Below, piece after piece: positions 1 through 7,835 of a stretch of DNA of 64,000 bases (the stretch's first letter is position 1; every line of letters starts with the position of its first letter). The notes beneath the pieces were generated by a model. That model did not search any database and had not been told where the DNA came from. It saw only the letters and a program-made list of their open reading frames with translations. This DNA comes from Clostridium porci (GTDB taxonomy: Bacteria; Bacillota; Clostridia; Lachnospirales; Lachnospiraceae), in the NCBI RefSeq assembly GCF_009696375.1, contig NZ_VUMD01000003.1, positions 62,001 to 126,000 of the forward strand, read 5' to 3'. Position numbers and translations under genes: made by a program.

Positions 1-916
1 TGAATTTCTCCAGAAGGTAAAGCCCTGTTATATTTTTAAATAACATATTGCGGGAGTCATAGCCCAATTCGTTTGTGAGCGATTTTTCAAAGGCTTTGAC
101 ATCCAGCACAGCCTGGTCTGTAAGTCCCCCCAGCAGGGACCAGGTGCCGCAGCTTAAAAACAGACAGTCCGAATTTCGGAATGTGTCAGTAAGGAGAACC
201 GCGCTTGCAGTGTCATGGCCGCAGACAGCTATCACATCCACGTCCAGTCCCTTCAAGGCTTCGATTCTTCCGCCGGCGGTGTTGCCCACCACAGTTCCGG
301 CCTTTACCACAGGAGGGAACATCCCCTCTTTTATACCGAACCGTTGAAGGATTTCTCTGCTGAATGTTTTCTCTTTTAAATCAAACAGCTGGGTCGTGGA
401 CAGGATTGTCTCTTCCGCCGTCCTGTTCCCGGTCAACATGTAGTTAAACAAATCCGGCATCAGAAGTATCGTTTCCGCCTTCTCCCATTCCTCCCCATAT
501 AATTCCTTCAATGCAACTAACTGGAACAGGGTATTAATAGGCATAACCTGATTCCCTGTTTTTAGGAAGATGTCCTCCGCTCCCATCCTCTCAACAGCCA
601 GCTTGTAGCCCTTCACATTATCCGGATCTCTATAAGCTACCGGATCCGCTACCATACAGCCGTCTCTTCCAATGAGTCCAACATCCACTCCCCAGGTGTC
701 AATTCCTACAGACGAAATTTCCTCTCCTGTCTGGAGTATCGTCTCCACAACCTTATTCAGCAGCTTTTCCCACTGCCAGCGCATACGCCCCTGTTTATAT
801 ACGATCTCATGGGACATGCGCATAACCTCCCGTGTTACAAGGAAGCCATCCTCAATATAGCCCAGGATACCCCTGATAGAGGTTGCTCCCATATCGATTG
901 CCAGCACCTTCTTCAT
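1..916 (-). CDS. rhaB: Rhamnulokinase-type FGGY carbohydrate kinase (3' end beyond window)
   Basis: About 305 N-terminal codons are present; the gene runs out of the window at base 1. It should phosphorylate L-rhamnulose or a similar ketose with ATP in the cytoplasm. The start is AIDMGATS (the phosphate-binding loop of FGGY kinases). The stretches SVGIDTWGVDVGL, INTLFQLVAL, PDLFNYMLTG, TTQLFD, GHDTASAV and LSCGTWSL follow the rhamnulokinase pattern in order; SxGIDTWGVD and HDTASAV are characteristic of RhaB rather than xylulokinase or glycerol kinase. The ATG at 916 was chosen because a GGAGCTGGG-type ribosome site lies just upstream and the protein begins directly with the first strand of the fold. 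It is divergent from a DeoR regulator, a common pairing for sugar kinases. L-fuculokinase or another deoxy-sugar kinase remains possible since no isomerase or aldolase is in view. Confidence 0.82.
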   Translation of the reverse strand, partial: MKKVLAIDMGATSIRGILGYIEDGFLVTREVMRMSHEIVYKQGRMRWQWEKLLNKVVETILQTGEEISSVGIDTWGVDVGLIGRDGCMVADPVAYRDPDNVKGYKLAVERMGAEDIFLKTGNQVMPINTLFQLVALKELYGEEWEKAETILLMPDLFNYMLTGNRTAEETILSTTQLFDLKEKTFSREILQRFGIKEGMFPPVVKAGTVVGNTAGGRIEALKGLDVDVIAVCGHDTASAVLLTDTFRNSDCLFLSCGTWSLLGGLTDQAVLDVKAFEKSLTNELGYDSRNMLFKNITGLYLLEKF

Positions 917-968
917 ACCCAGCTCCTTCTGAAATCATCCTCTTGAATCCTTTTTTATTATCGTTTAC

Positions 969-997
969 AGTATACTATTTGAACAATATCTTTTCAA
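969..997 (-). promoter_or_regulatory. Sigma-A promoter of the kinase gene
   Basis: On the minus strand TTGAAA (992-997) and TATACT (969-974) are 17 bp apart and about 50 bp ahead of the kinase ATG. The -35 element lies only 15 bp from that of the divergent DeoR promoter, so one regulator could control both. A repeated CAATAT (984-989 and 995-1000) overlaps this region and may be part of the operator; that part is inference. Confidence 0.55.
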
Positions 998-1012
998 TAT
1001 TTGGACATTCTA

Positions 1013-1042
1013 TTGACATTTTATCAATTTTACTGGTATAAT
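1013..1042 (+). promoter_or_regulatory. Sigma-A promoter of the DeoR gene
   Basis: TTGACA (1013-1018) and TATAAT (1037-1042), both perfect consensus hexamers, are separated by 18 bp. They precede the DeoR ATG at 1099 by about 55 bp and face away from the kinase promoter. Confidence 0.65.
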
Positions 1043-1098
1043 TATTCAGAAAAGTTCATTGTAGTTCACAAAAATTTAGCTAATGGGGAGGGAGCCTC

Positions 1099-1857
1099 AT
1101 GTCATACCAGCAGCGAAAATTTGAGATTATTGATTTACTCGACTCAAGGGGAGGGGGATGCTCTATGGATCTCCTTTGCAAAAGGCTGTATGCCTCCCGG
1201 TCTACGCTGCGCAGAGATTTAATACAGATGGAAGAGGAGGGTATTATCCGCCGCCACCACGGAGGCGTCGCCCTGATTGCAGAAAGCGCCACCGAAAATC
1301 CCGTTATGATGCGCAAAATGGAAAACCCGGACAAAAAGTCAGCAATCGCAAAACAGTGCAGAGACTATATCCATGACAATATGGTCATCTTTTTGGACTC
1401 CTCCTCCACAGTTAGCTATCTGTGCCCCTTTCTAAAGGCATGTAAAAATCTGACTGTAATCACCAACGGCCTGAACGTGGCCACCCTTTTAAGCAATGCT
1501 CCAGGCGTGCGCGTCTATGTATGCCCCGGCCAGCTGAAAAACAAAAGTCTTTCCATTATTGGGGAATATTCCACTAATTTCCTGGATAACTTCCGGGCAG
1601 ATACCTTCTTTTTCTCCTGCAAGGCCATAAACAAGCTTGGTATATTTGAAGGAGATGATTTTCAGGCACTGACCAAGAGAAGCATGCTGAAAAACGCTAA
1701 CAAAAAAATTCTTCTCTGCGACAGCACCAAAGAGCATGCAGTCGGGTATTTTAAGCTTACCTCCTTCCAAAATCTGGATTTCTTGATTAGTGACGCGCCC
1801 TTTTCAGAGGATGTGATGAATGCCATAAATGCTTCAGGCGCCTCCTTTATTTCCTGA
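1099..1857 (+). CDS. DeoR/GlpR-family transcriptional regulator
   Basis: A 252-residue DNA-binding repressor of the size usual for the family. Residues 1-57 form the DeoR winged helix (YQQRKFEIIDLL, then LYASRSTLRRDLIQMEEEG with the recognition helix, then RRHHGGV). Residues about 75-230 form the DeoRC sugar-phosphate sensor with the phosphate-binding stretches DSSSTV and VITNGLNVATLL. The ribosome site GGGGAGGGA lies ahead of the ATG. It is divergent from the rhamnulokinase-like gene, so it probably represses that kinase operon until a phosphorylated sugar binds; the inducer is unknown. No oddities in the frame. Confidence 0.85.
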   Translation: MSYQQRKFEIIDLLDSRGGGCSMDLLCKRLYASRSTLRRDLIQMEEEGIIRRHHGGVALIAESATENPVMMRKMENPDKKSAIAKQCRDYIHDNMVIFLDSSSTVSYLCPFLKACKNLTVITNGLNVATLLSNAPGVRVYVCPGQLKNKSLSIIGEYSTNFLDNFRADTFFFSCKAINKLGIFEGDDFQALTKRSMLKNANKKILLCDSTKEHAVGYFKLTSFQNLDFLISDAPFSEDVMNAINASGASFIS

Positions 1858-1936
1858 CCTTACGAATAACCGGCAAGAGGAGCGTAGCCCCACCCCATAT
1901 TATCATAAGAACGTGTCAGCGTCGTTCTTATAAAGT

Positions 1937-1985
1937 AAAAAAATACACCTTGCAGACAGCTGGACAAACTGTCTTCAAGGTGTAT
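1937..1985 (-). terminator. Intrinsic terminator of the DUF5722 gene
   Basis: A 10-bp stem ATACACCTTG/CAAGGTGTAT (1943-1952 with 1976-1985) with an inner CAGACAG/CTGTCT stem is followed on the minus strand by seven T. A second hairpin, TAAGAACG with CGTTCTTA (about 1907-1930), lies next to it toward the DeoR stop and lacks a T run. Confidence 0.8.
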
Positions 1986-2011
1986 ATATGCTCTTGCTCT
2001 GCTTTTTATAT

Positions 2012-3763
2012 CTACTTCTCCATACTTCTCCACTTGAAGTTTGGAATTACATCTGACCATTTCTGGATACCGATAATCTCCTTTGCAAATTCCGTTGCCT
2101 CCAGAGTGCTGTTTTTCTTATCAATATCCCGAAATACCTGCCATATCTTCTTACGCTTGGTAGCCACAATCAGGTTGGGCTTGCTCATATCGCACTCCCA
2201 CAGGCCAAAATTCAAGCTGTCCTTAGCCTCTAAAGGCGCGTCTACCTGGCGGCTTAAGGTGTACGCATCAATATATGGATTGCTGTCTACAATGTAATAG
2301 GAGTAAGCGTAGGCAGCCGCCTGTATGTCAGCCACATTCCCCCTGGTGGGACTCTGGGATGTAAAGCCCTGCTCTGTAAGAATAATATGGCGCACATGAC
2401 CGGAAGGCGTCCTCAGGGTTTCCTGAGCAAAATAATCGGTCAGCACATTCAGGTTAGCAAAGTTAATAACCGGAGAATTGTAATCCTCTGTAATCACTCC
2501 CATCTGGGCGTCATCCCAGAACTCCGGCTCTGTAAGAGGCGCCGGATATGGATGGTAGGCAAGCCCCCACTCCATCTGCCCCTCCCGGTTGGCGATGGAA
2601 TTGAAATAATCCACGATATCCTTGCCCTTGTAGTTAATATCCGTCTGATTATCAAAGGGCTGGCCCCAGTTATAGGACAGAGAGAAATACACCCGGTCAT
2701 TGGCGCTGGTGCTCTTTATAGCCGTGTAGAACATACGGAAAGCTCTCTGATATGCCCGCACATAGGTAGAAATATCGGCAGGTCCCATATAGTTCCATAT
2801 CTGACAGTTGATCTCGTTTCCGATAATCCAGTTAGAAACCTTTCCGTGGTCAGGATTGCTGCCGTCGTAATGCTCTGCCAGGAATGCCGCCATAGCCCTG
2901 GTCTGCTTAAAGCCTGCCTCCGTAGCCGCGTTGAACATATAGTAGAACGCGCTGTCCGTTTTCTGGGTTCCCGGATAAATCAGATTGGGCGTATTGGGAT
3001 TCCAGTCGTTGAGTATGATTACCGTAACCAGCATTCCCTTGTTGGAAAGGGCGCTTATGGTAGCGTCATAGGCGTCCATTACCTCTTTATTAAAATGATA
3101 AGTCTCTCCGTCATAATTGTATTCAATTCCGGTACCCCAAATCTGAGAAAAGGCAATGTTGGTTGTTACATGCTTAACTCCCAGATCAAAGGCGTCACTG
3201 AGCATATCAATCTCAATATTCAGTCCCTTTTTCGTTAAGGGATCTTTAAACTCAGCCGTGTTGGAGGCCACTGCCTCCGGGTTGGTAATATAGTGGCGCG
3301 GGCTGATTTCTATAAACCTTGTGCCATCATAAACCGTAAGAATAAAGGAACTGTAAAGGCGATCCTGAGCCGTTCCCCTGTTCAGAGCTACCGTAAGAGT
3401 ATTCTCCGTACCTGCAGCCGCCTGGCCAATAAAGTCCTTGCGCTCTCCCACTCCATCCTCATAGGGCTGAAGTTCAAACACATAGACCTGACCGTCCGTT
3501 CCTGTTGTATCTCCCGTACTGGAGTAACGGACTGCTATATTTCCCTTATCGCTGGTAATGGTGCAGGAATGAATGGTTCCTGTAACAGCAGGCACAAAGG
3601 CCTGTGCCTCCACAGTCTCCTGTGATGCCTGGGTTTCCTGTGCTGCCAAAACCTCTGAGGTCTGGTTACCCAAAGGTTCCACCGGAGTTATAAAAGCTGT
3701 GCTGCAGAACATAACTGCCGCCAGCATAAGGGCCTTTCCCTTCAAAACATTATGTATCTTCAT
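2012..3763 (-). CDS. Secreted DUF5722 protein, glycosidase-like
   Basis: A 583-residue exported protein. It starts with a classic signal peptide (MKIHNVLKGKALMLAAVMF, cleavage probably near VLAAQ about residue 40), followed by a Gln/Thr/Glu-rich linker, a beta-rich region (about 60-165) and a TIM-barrel-like domain (about 170-583). The barrel contains WIIGNEINCQIW and ILTEQGFTSQ; the Glu after Asn on strand 4 and the Glu on strand 7 are the acid/base and nucleophile arrangement of clan GH-A glycosidases. I recognise the family as DUF5722, which has no assigned substrate, so hydrolase activity is inference. GGGAGGA precedes the ATG by 8 bases. It is monocistronic, with its own terminator. It could act on a polysaccharide outside the cell. 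Confidence 0.75.
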   Translation of the reverse strand: MKIHNVLKGKALMLAAVMFCSTAFITPVEPLGNQTSEVLAAQETQASQETVEAQAFVPAVTGTIHSCTITSDKGNIAVRYSSTGDTTGTDGQVYVFELQPYEDGVGERKDFIGQAAAGTENTLTVALNRGTAQDRLYSSFILTVYDGTRFIEISPRHYITNPEAVASNTAEFKDPLTKKGLNIEIDMLSDAFDLGVKHVTTNIAFSQIWGTGIEYNYDGETYHFNKEVMDAYDATISALSNKGMLVTVIILNDWNPNTPNLIYPGTQKTDSAFYYMFNAATEAGFKQTRAMAAFLAEHYDGSNPDHGKVSNWIIGNEINCQIWNYMGPADISTYVRAYQRAFRMFYTAIKSTSANDRVYFSLSYNWGQPFDNQTDINYKGKDIVDYFNSIANREGQMEWGLAYHPYPAPLTEPEFWDDAQMGVITEDYNSPVINFANLNVLTDYFAQETLRTPSGHVRHIILTEQGFTSQSPTRGNVADIQAAAYAYSYYIVDSNPYIDAYTLSRQVDAPLEAKDSLNFGLWECDMSKPNLIVATKRKKIWQVFRDIDKKNSTLEATEFAKEIIGIQKWSDVIPNFKWRSMEK

Positions 3764-3954
3764 TCAATTCGTCCTCCCAACTTTCTCCAAAACTGTTACA
3801 TGCTACATCATACTCAAATAATCTTACATTTACTATATCGATTTTATTACATGTCTCTTAAAATTCTCTTTACTGCTTACCGCCCACAAGCAACACAAAT
3901 AGCCTTTTGCTCTATTCCGCATAAATCTTCCACATACTTATTAAGCGGATACGC

Positions 3955-3990
3955 AAAAAAGGAGAGGATTGTTTTTACTTCGTCCTCTCC
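3955..3990 (-). terminator. Terminator after the small lipoprotein
   Basis: A perfect 8-bp stem GGAGAGGA/TCCTCTCC (3961-3968 with 3983-3990) is followed on the minus strand by TTTTTT (3955-3960). It closes the lipoprotein transcript before the DUF5722 gene. Confidence 0.8.
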
Positions 3991-4052
3991 AATGGCTCTA
4001 TCAAATCACTTCATTTAATCTGAACAAAATAGGAAAAAATCTCCGGTCATTC

Positions 4053-4487
4053 TTACTGTTTTGTAACAGAAATGATGGTTCCTGTAAAGGCCTCTGCTTC
4101 TTCCACTTTGCCTGTATATACCACAGTAACGGTATCTCCATCCTTTACAGAAGACAATCCCTCTGGCGCCGGACCATCAAAGCTGAAACCATAGTCCTTA
4201 CCGTCGGCGTCTGTAATGGTAAACATAAAATCCTTAATATCGCTGATTTTTCCTGTGACCGTGGATTCTGTGGACTCCTCAGCCTGCGTTGTCTCCTCTG
4301 CTGCTGTGGTTACGGCCTCTTCGGCAGCTTCACTATCAGCATTAGCTGTACTGCTTTCCTGTTCAGACGCAGTGCTGCTGACTGCCTGGGTTGGAGCTGC
4401 GGATGACGTGTTCCCTCCCTGAGAAGAGCAGCCGGTGGCCATAATTAATGTGGTAAAAGCTGCGACAAATAAGTTTCTTTTTTTCAT
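4053..4487 (-). CDS. Small secreted lipoprotein of unknown function
   Basis: A 144-residue protein that starts MKKRNLFVAAFTTLIMATGC: a lipoprotein signal peptide whose lipobox Cys is residue 20. Residues 21-75 are a low-complexity Ser/Thr/Ala/Glu linker typical of proteins that hold a small domain off the membrane. Residues 78-144 form a compact domain (VTGKISDIKDFMFTITDADGK, then DGDTVTVVYTGKV) that resembles an OB-like or DUF-type beta barrel; I do not recognise a named family. AAAGGAGG lies 10 bases before the ATG. It stands alone between its own terminator and the divergent acyltransferase. Confidence 0.72.
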   Translation of the reverse strand: MKKRNLFVAAFTTLIMATGCSSQGGNTSSAAPTQAVSSTASEQESSTANADSEAAEEAVTTAAEETTQAEESTESTVTGKISDIKDFMFTITDADGKDYGFSFDGPAPEGLSSVKDGDTVTVVYTGKVEEAEAFTGTIISVTKQ

Positions 4488-4753
4488 GATATAAATCCTC
4501 CTTTTTTTGATTTCCTACTATTAGACGCTAAGCGTTTGGAAAAAGTTGCAGCATTTTCAAAATTTTTTCGTATGACCCGGATCCCCTGATAATTTCTCCT
4601 GCCGTCTGTGCGCCATAGCCAGCTCCCCATACAGGATACCGGACGCTAATACATAACGCAAGAATCCAGAAGACCCAAAAGAGTTCCTTGCTTTTATGCA
4701 TCCTTTCTGGTAGAGTATGTGTAATGACAAATGTCTGAGGAGAGAGGTTGCCA

Positions 4754-5845
4754 ATGAAGACCAAACGTATCTTTTCATTTGATTTTATAAGAGTTTTTGC
4801 CATGGTAATGATTGTAGTGTTCCACTACAATGCCTACTGTATCGACAGGAAGATTGAGACCGGCTCCATCCTGTTTCTGCGCTATGCCAACGGCACCATG
4901 GGCCATATCGGCGTGTCCCTTTTCTTTATTCTGTCAGGCGCATCCCTTATGTACGCTTACGCAGAAAAGCTGGAGTTAAAGAATTACTTTAAAAAAAGGT
5001 TTCTGTCCATCTACCCCCTGTACTGGATCGTCTACGCCGCCTTTTTTATCCATTTTTATATCATAAACCGGCTGCCCATGGTTCACTCTAAAATAACGCT
5101 CTTATTAAGCGTCCTGGGAATGGATGGATATCTGAACTATCTGATTCCTAATTATTACCTGGTTGGAGAATGGTTCGTGGGCTGTATCATATTTATCTAT
5201 CTGGTATTTCCCCTGCTGCGCTGCCTTGTGCTTAAAAGGCCTGCCGCCACAGCCCTTGTAACAGCCCTTCTCTACATCCCCTATCTTCGCTTTTACCCCT
5301 TCCGTATGGAGGAGCAGAGGTTCTTCCTCACAAGGATACCGGAGGTATTGTTCGGTATGTATTTCGTGTACTATATCTACAAGGCGGATGGCTCGAAAAA
5401 AAATACAGAAAGCTATAACCCCCTCAAATGGCCCTTAGGCCTGGGCGCTTTGGCCGCCTTTCTGGTCACCATGTTCGTCCCCTTAAGCCTGCCTATGCCC
5501 TATATCATTCTGTGGACTGGCGTGTCCTGCTTCTTATTCCTGACCTGGTTCTCCCAGCTCATCCAATGGAGCTGGCTGACCACCCTCTGCAAAGCCATGT
5601 CCGCCTGCTCCTTCTCTGTATTTCTGGTTCACCATATACTGGTTGGAATTTTTATGGCGCCCTACGCAGGCAGAGCCCTGTCCTTCCAGGAAAACCATGA
5701 GCTGTTCTTTCAGTACTTTTTGTTTATCTCCATTACAGGCATTATCTTCTACCGCCTGTCTCTGATAGCCAACCGGATCATAGACCGGTTTACTTATCTT
5801 TTGTTAGAGAAGTATAGAACAAATCAGGCAGAAGTATCTGACTGA
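4754..5845 (+). CDS. Membrane acyltransferase, acyltransferase_3 (OafA-like) family
   Basis: A 363-residue integral membrane protein with about ten hydrophobic helices and no periplasmic-type SGNH extension. It would transfer an acyl group (often acetyl) from the cytoplasm to a surface sugar. Family marks: SFDFIRVFAMVMIVVFHYNA at residues 6-25 (conserved Arg and His), HIGVSLFFILSGASLMY, KKRFLSIYPLYW, and the C-terminal FSVFLVHHILV. TTG at 4748 is in frame, but the ATG at 4754 sits 7-9 bases from AGGAGAGAGG and is preferred. No partner genes adjoin, so the target (wall polymer, exopolysaccharide) is unknown. Confidence 0.82.
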   Translation: MKTKRIFSFDFIRVFAMVMIVVFHYNAYCIDRKIETGSILFLRYANGTMGHIGVSLFFILSGASLMYAYAEKLELKNYFKKRFLSIYPLYWIVYAAFFIHFYIINRLPMVHSKITLLLSVLGMDGYLNYLIPNYYLVGEWFVGCIIFIYLVFPLLRCLVLKRPAATALVTALLYIPYLRFYPFRMEEQRFFLTRIPEVLFGMYFVYYIYKADGSKKNTESYNPLKWPLGLGALAAFLVTMFVPLSLPMPYIILWTGVSCFLFLTWFSQLIQWSWLTTLCKAMSACSFSVFLVHHILVGIFMAPYAGRALSFQENHELFFQYFLFISITGIIFYRLSLIANRIIDRFTYLLLEKYRTNQAEVSD

Positions 5846-5884
5846 TCTCAGCCAAGAACACTCCTGCCTGAATGGGCAGCCAGC

Positions 5885-6841
5885 TTACTGCTCTATTAAA
5901 AATTTCAAGTACTCATTTTCAAAAAAGTTGTTTAATTCGTGACCATGATTTGGATATACACAGCATCTGTTGTCACAGGCAAGCCCATTGGCAAGGGCAA
6001 ATTGAGAAGACGGCGGTGTGTTCACATCCTGCAGGCCAATACTAATTAATACCTTATTGCGAAGCAATGGGGCAAAATTCTTCGCGTCCACATAAGCCAG
6101 CTTATCGAAGATCTCCTGTTCCTTTTTATGCATAGGATCCTGCCATCTGAAATAATAAAACAACCCCATATAGGGCCCTCCTGAAAAATCCTTTTCCCAG
6201 ATTCTCTTATAGTCACAGAGCATTGGGTAATGGCTGGCGCATTTTTCCACTTCCGGATAGAGGGCTGCGCATGCTATAGCCAGTGCTCCTCCCTGACCTT
6301 CTCCGTACACAGCCATATGGACTCTATCGGTCTTTTTTAATCCCTTTGCAACCTCCGTCCACAGCAGCGCATCTTCGTAAATCCGGTGGAGATATAGATC
6401 CTCCACTTCTCCATCCAGGCCATGAAACAAGGGGCCGCAGGCCGTTGGCCCTTTTCCCGCTGCTCCACATTCACTCATTCCTCCCTGGCCCCGGCAGTCA
6501 GGGGCCAAAACAGCATAGCCGATAGCGCCATAACGGCTTAAGTGAAGCCAGCTTCGGGAGGACTGAGGATAGTCATGAAACTGTATGGCTGTAGGATACA
6601 GGCCCGGTTTAGAAGGGCAGATATATTTGGCTTTAAGCAGACAGCCATCCCTTGTCTTAACTGTAATAATATAATACTCCAGTTCCTCTGTTTCCATTTC
6701 CAATTTATCCATAGAGACAGGTGAAGCCAAAGCCCCAATCTGTTCCTTCATCTGCTTCCAATGCTTCGCAAAATCCTTTGGACCGGGACAGGCCCCTGTA
6801 TAAGTCTTTAATTCCTCCAATCTTAAATCTGTTCCAGGCAT
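5885..6841 (-). CDS. Acetylxylan esterase (AXE1)-family protein lacking the catalytic Ser
   Basis: A 318-residue alpha/beta-hydrolase of the AXE1/cephalosporin-C deacetylase family, full length for that family. The fold marks are present: IQFHDYPQSSRSW, LAPDCRGQGGMSE, and the acid and base regions IGLQDVNTPPSSQFA (Asp) and NHGHELNNF (His). The nucleophile elbow, however, reads VYGEGQGGAL; the residue that is Ser in GxSQGG is Gly182 (codon GGT, 6296-6298), one base away from AGT. The upstream paralogue keeps GASQGA. So this copy is predicted to be inactive as a serine esterase, or to have another role. Its ATG overlaps the end of the paralogue by 19 bases, placing it last in the Opp operon. 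Seen directly: the Gly codon; inferred: loss of activity. Confidence 0.8.
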   Translation of the reverse strand: MPGTDLRLEELKTYTGACPGPKDFAKHWKQMKEQIGALASPVSMDKLEMETEELEYYIITVKTRDGCLLKAKYICPSKPGLYPTAIQFHDYPQSSRSWLHLSRYGAIGYAVLAPDCRGQGGMSECGAAGKGPTACGPLFHGLDGEVEDLYLHRIYEDALLWTEVAKGLKKTDRVHMAVYGEGQGGALAIACAALYPEVEKCASHYPMLCDYKRIWEKDFSGGPYMGLFYYFRWQDPMHKKEQEIFDKLAYVDAKNFAPLLRNKVLISIGLQDVNTPPSSQFALANGLACDNRCCVYPNHGHELNNFFENEYLKFLIEQ

Positions 6842-7812
6842 GCCCCATCCTCCTTGTTACCAAAAAAGTTAATAATCTTATTATCAAACGCAGCAATTTC
6901 CTCATGACCATATTCATAGAAAATAAAATGCTTTTTCCGGGCAGTGATCTTGGAAAATACGGCAAACTGGGTAGATGGCGGACATACATCATCCATAAGG
7001 CCGGTTCCGCATAAAACCGGACAGGTAATTCGTTCTACAAAATTCTGCACATCAATGTATCCCAATTTAGTGAAAAATTTCTCCAGGTGTTCTCCCATCG
7101 GATCAAACCAACGGGTATGGTAAGCCAGGCCATTATAAACGATAACATCTCTATCCATCTCCCATACTCTGCGATAATCAGAAAGAAATGGGTAAAGAGC
7201 CGCACAGCGCTTTATATAAGACGCATTTAATGCTGTGCATACCAATCCTAGGCCAGCCCCCTGACTGGCTCCATTTACATAAATTTGCTCTGTATCCAAT
7301 CCCTCTAATGCTAAAGCCAAACGCACCATCAGGCAGGTGTCCTGAAAGACCTCCACATAATACAGCTTCTCCGGCGGACCATCCGCCCCCATGATAATAT
7401 GATCTGCGGCAGTGGTTCCCTGCCGTCCGCCAAGATCCTCACTGATGCCTCCTTGCCCCGGACAGTCCATAGCAAGAACGGCCATCCCTAAACCGGCAAA
7501 GCTGGATTGTTCAAACCAGCCTCTGGAGGAGCCTGGATATCCATGAAACTGCAGAACCACAGGCACCTTTCTTTTTCCAACAGGCTTTACATATTTAATA
7601 TGGAGCCTGGCCCCTGCCATTCCCCTTAACCATACGTCATAATACTGAGTATAAGGGGTGTGAGGAATTTCCGCTTCCTTCAGCTCATATTCCAAGGGCA
7701 GGGCCCAGGCCTCCCCCGCTCTTTTCTCCCAAAATTCCCAAAAATCCTTCGGCCTGGGAGTACTTCCAGTATACTGCTTTAATTGCTGTAAAGGCATATC
7801 TTTTGCCGGCAT
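6823..7812 (-). CDS. Acetylxylan esterase / cephalosporin-C deacetylase-family hydrolase
   Basis: A 329-residue AXE1-family serine esterase, probably cytoplasmic since no signal peptide is present. It would remove acetyl or other small acyl groups from imported oligosaccharides or glycosides. Seen: VVLQFHGYPGSSRGW, MDCPGQGGISED, the nucleophile elbow VNGASQGAGL with Ser183, the acid region GLMDDVCPPSTQFA and the base region EYGHEEIAAF. The ATG at 7812 was chosen over the longer reading because GAAAGGAAA lies 7 bases ahead and the longer version would enter the flavoprotein gene. It follows the flavoprotein by 23 bases and overlaps the next esterase-like gene, so all are one transcript. Confidence 0.82.
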   Translation of the reverse strand: MPAKDMPLQQLKQYTGSTPRPKDFWEFWEKRAGEAWALPLEYELKEAEIPHTPYTQYYDVWLRGMAGARLHIKYVKPVGKRKVPVVLQFHGYPGSSRGWFEQSSFAGLGMAVLAMDCPGQGGISEDLGGRQGTTAADHIIMGADGPPEKLYYVEVFQDTCLMVRLALALEGLDTEQIYVNGASQGAGLGLVCTALNASYIKRCAALYPFLSDYRRVWEMDRDVIVYNGLAYHTRWFDPMGEHLEKFFTKLGYIDVQNFVERITCPVLCGTGLMDDVCPPSTQFAVFSKITARKKHFIFYEYGHEEIAAFDNKIINFFGNKEDGACLEQI

Positions 7813-7835
7813 GCTTTGTTTCCTTTCTATCGTTG

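Noticed and set aside
2387-3238. 283-codon open frame opposite the DUF5722 gene
   Set aside because: Mirror of a clearly coding gene with signal peptide and terminator; no independent support.
4528-4803. 91- and 73-codon ORFs opposite the acyltransferase start
   Set aside because: They overlap the acyltransferase promoter and N-terminus and show no coding signs.
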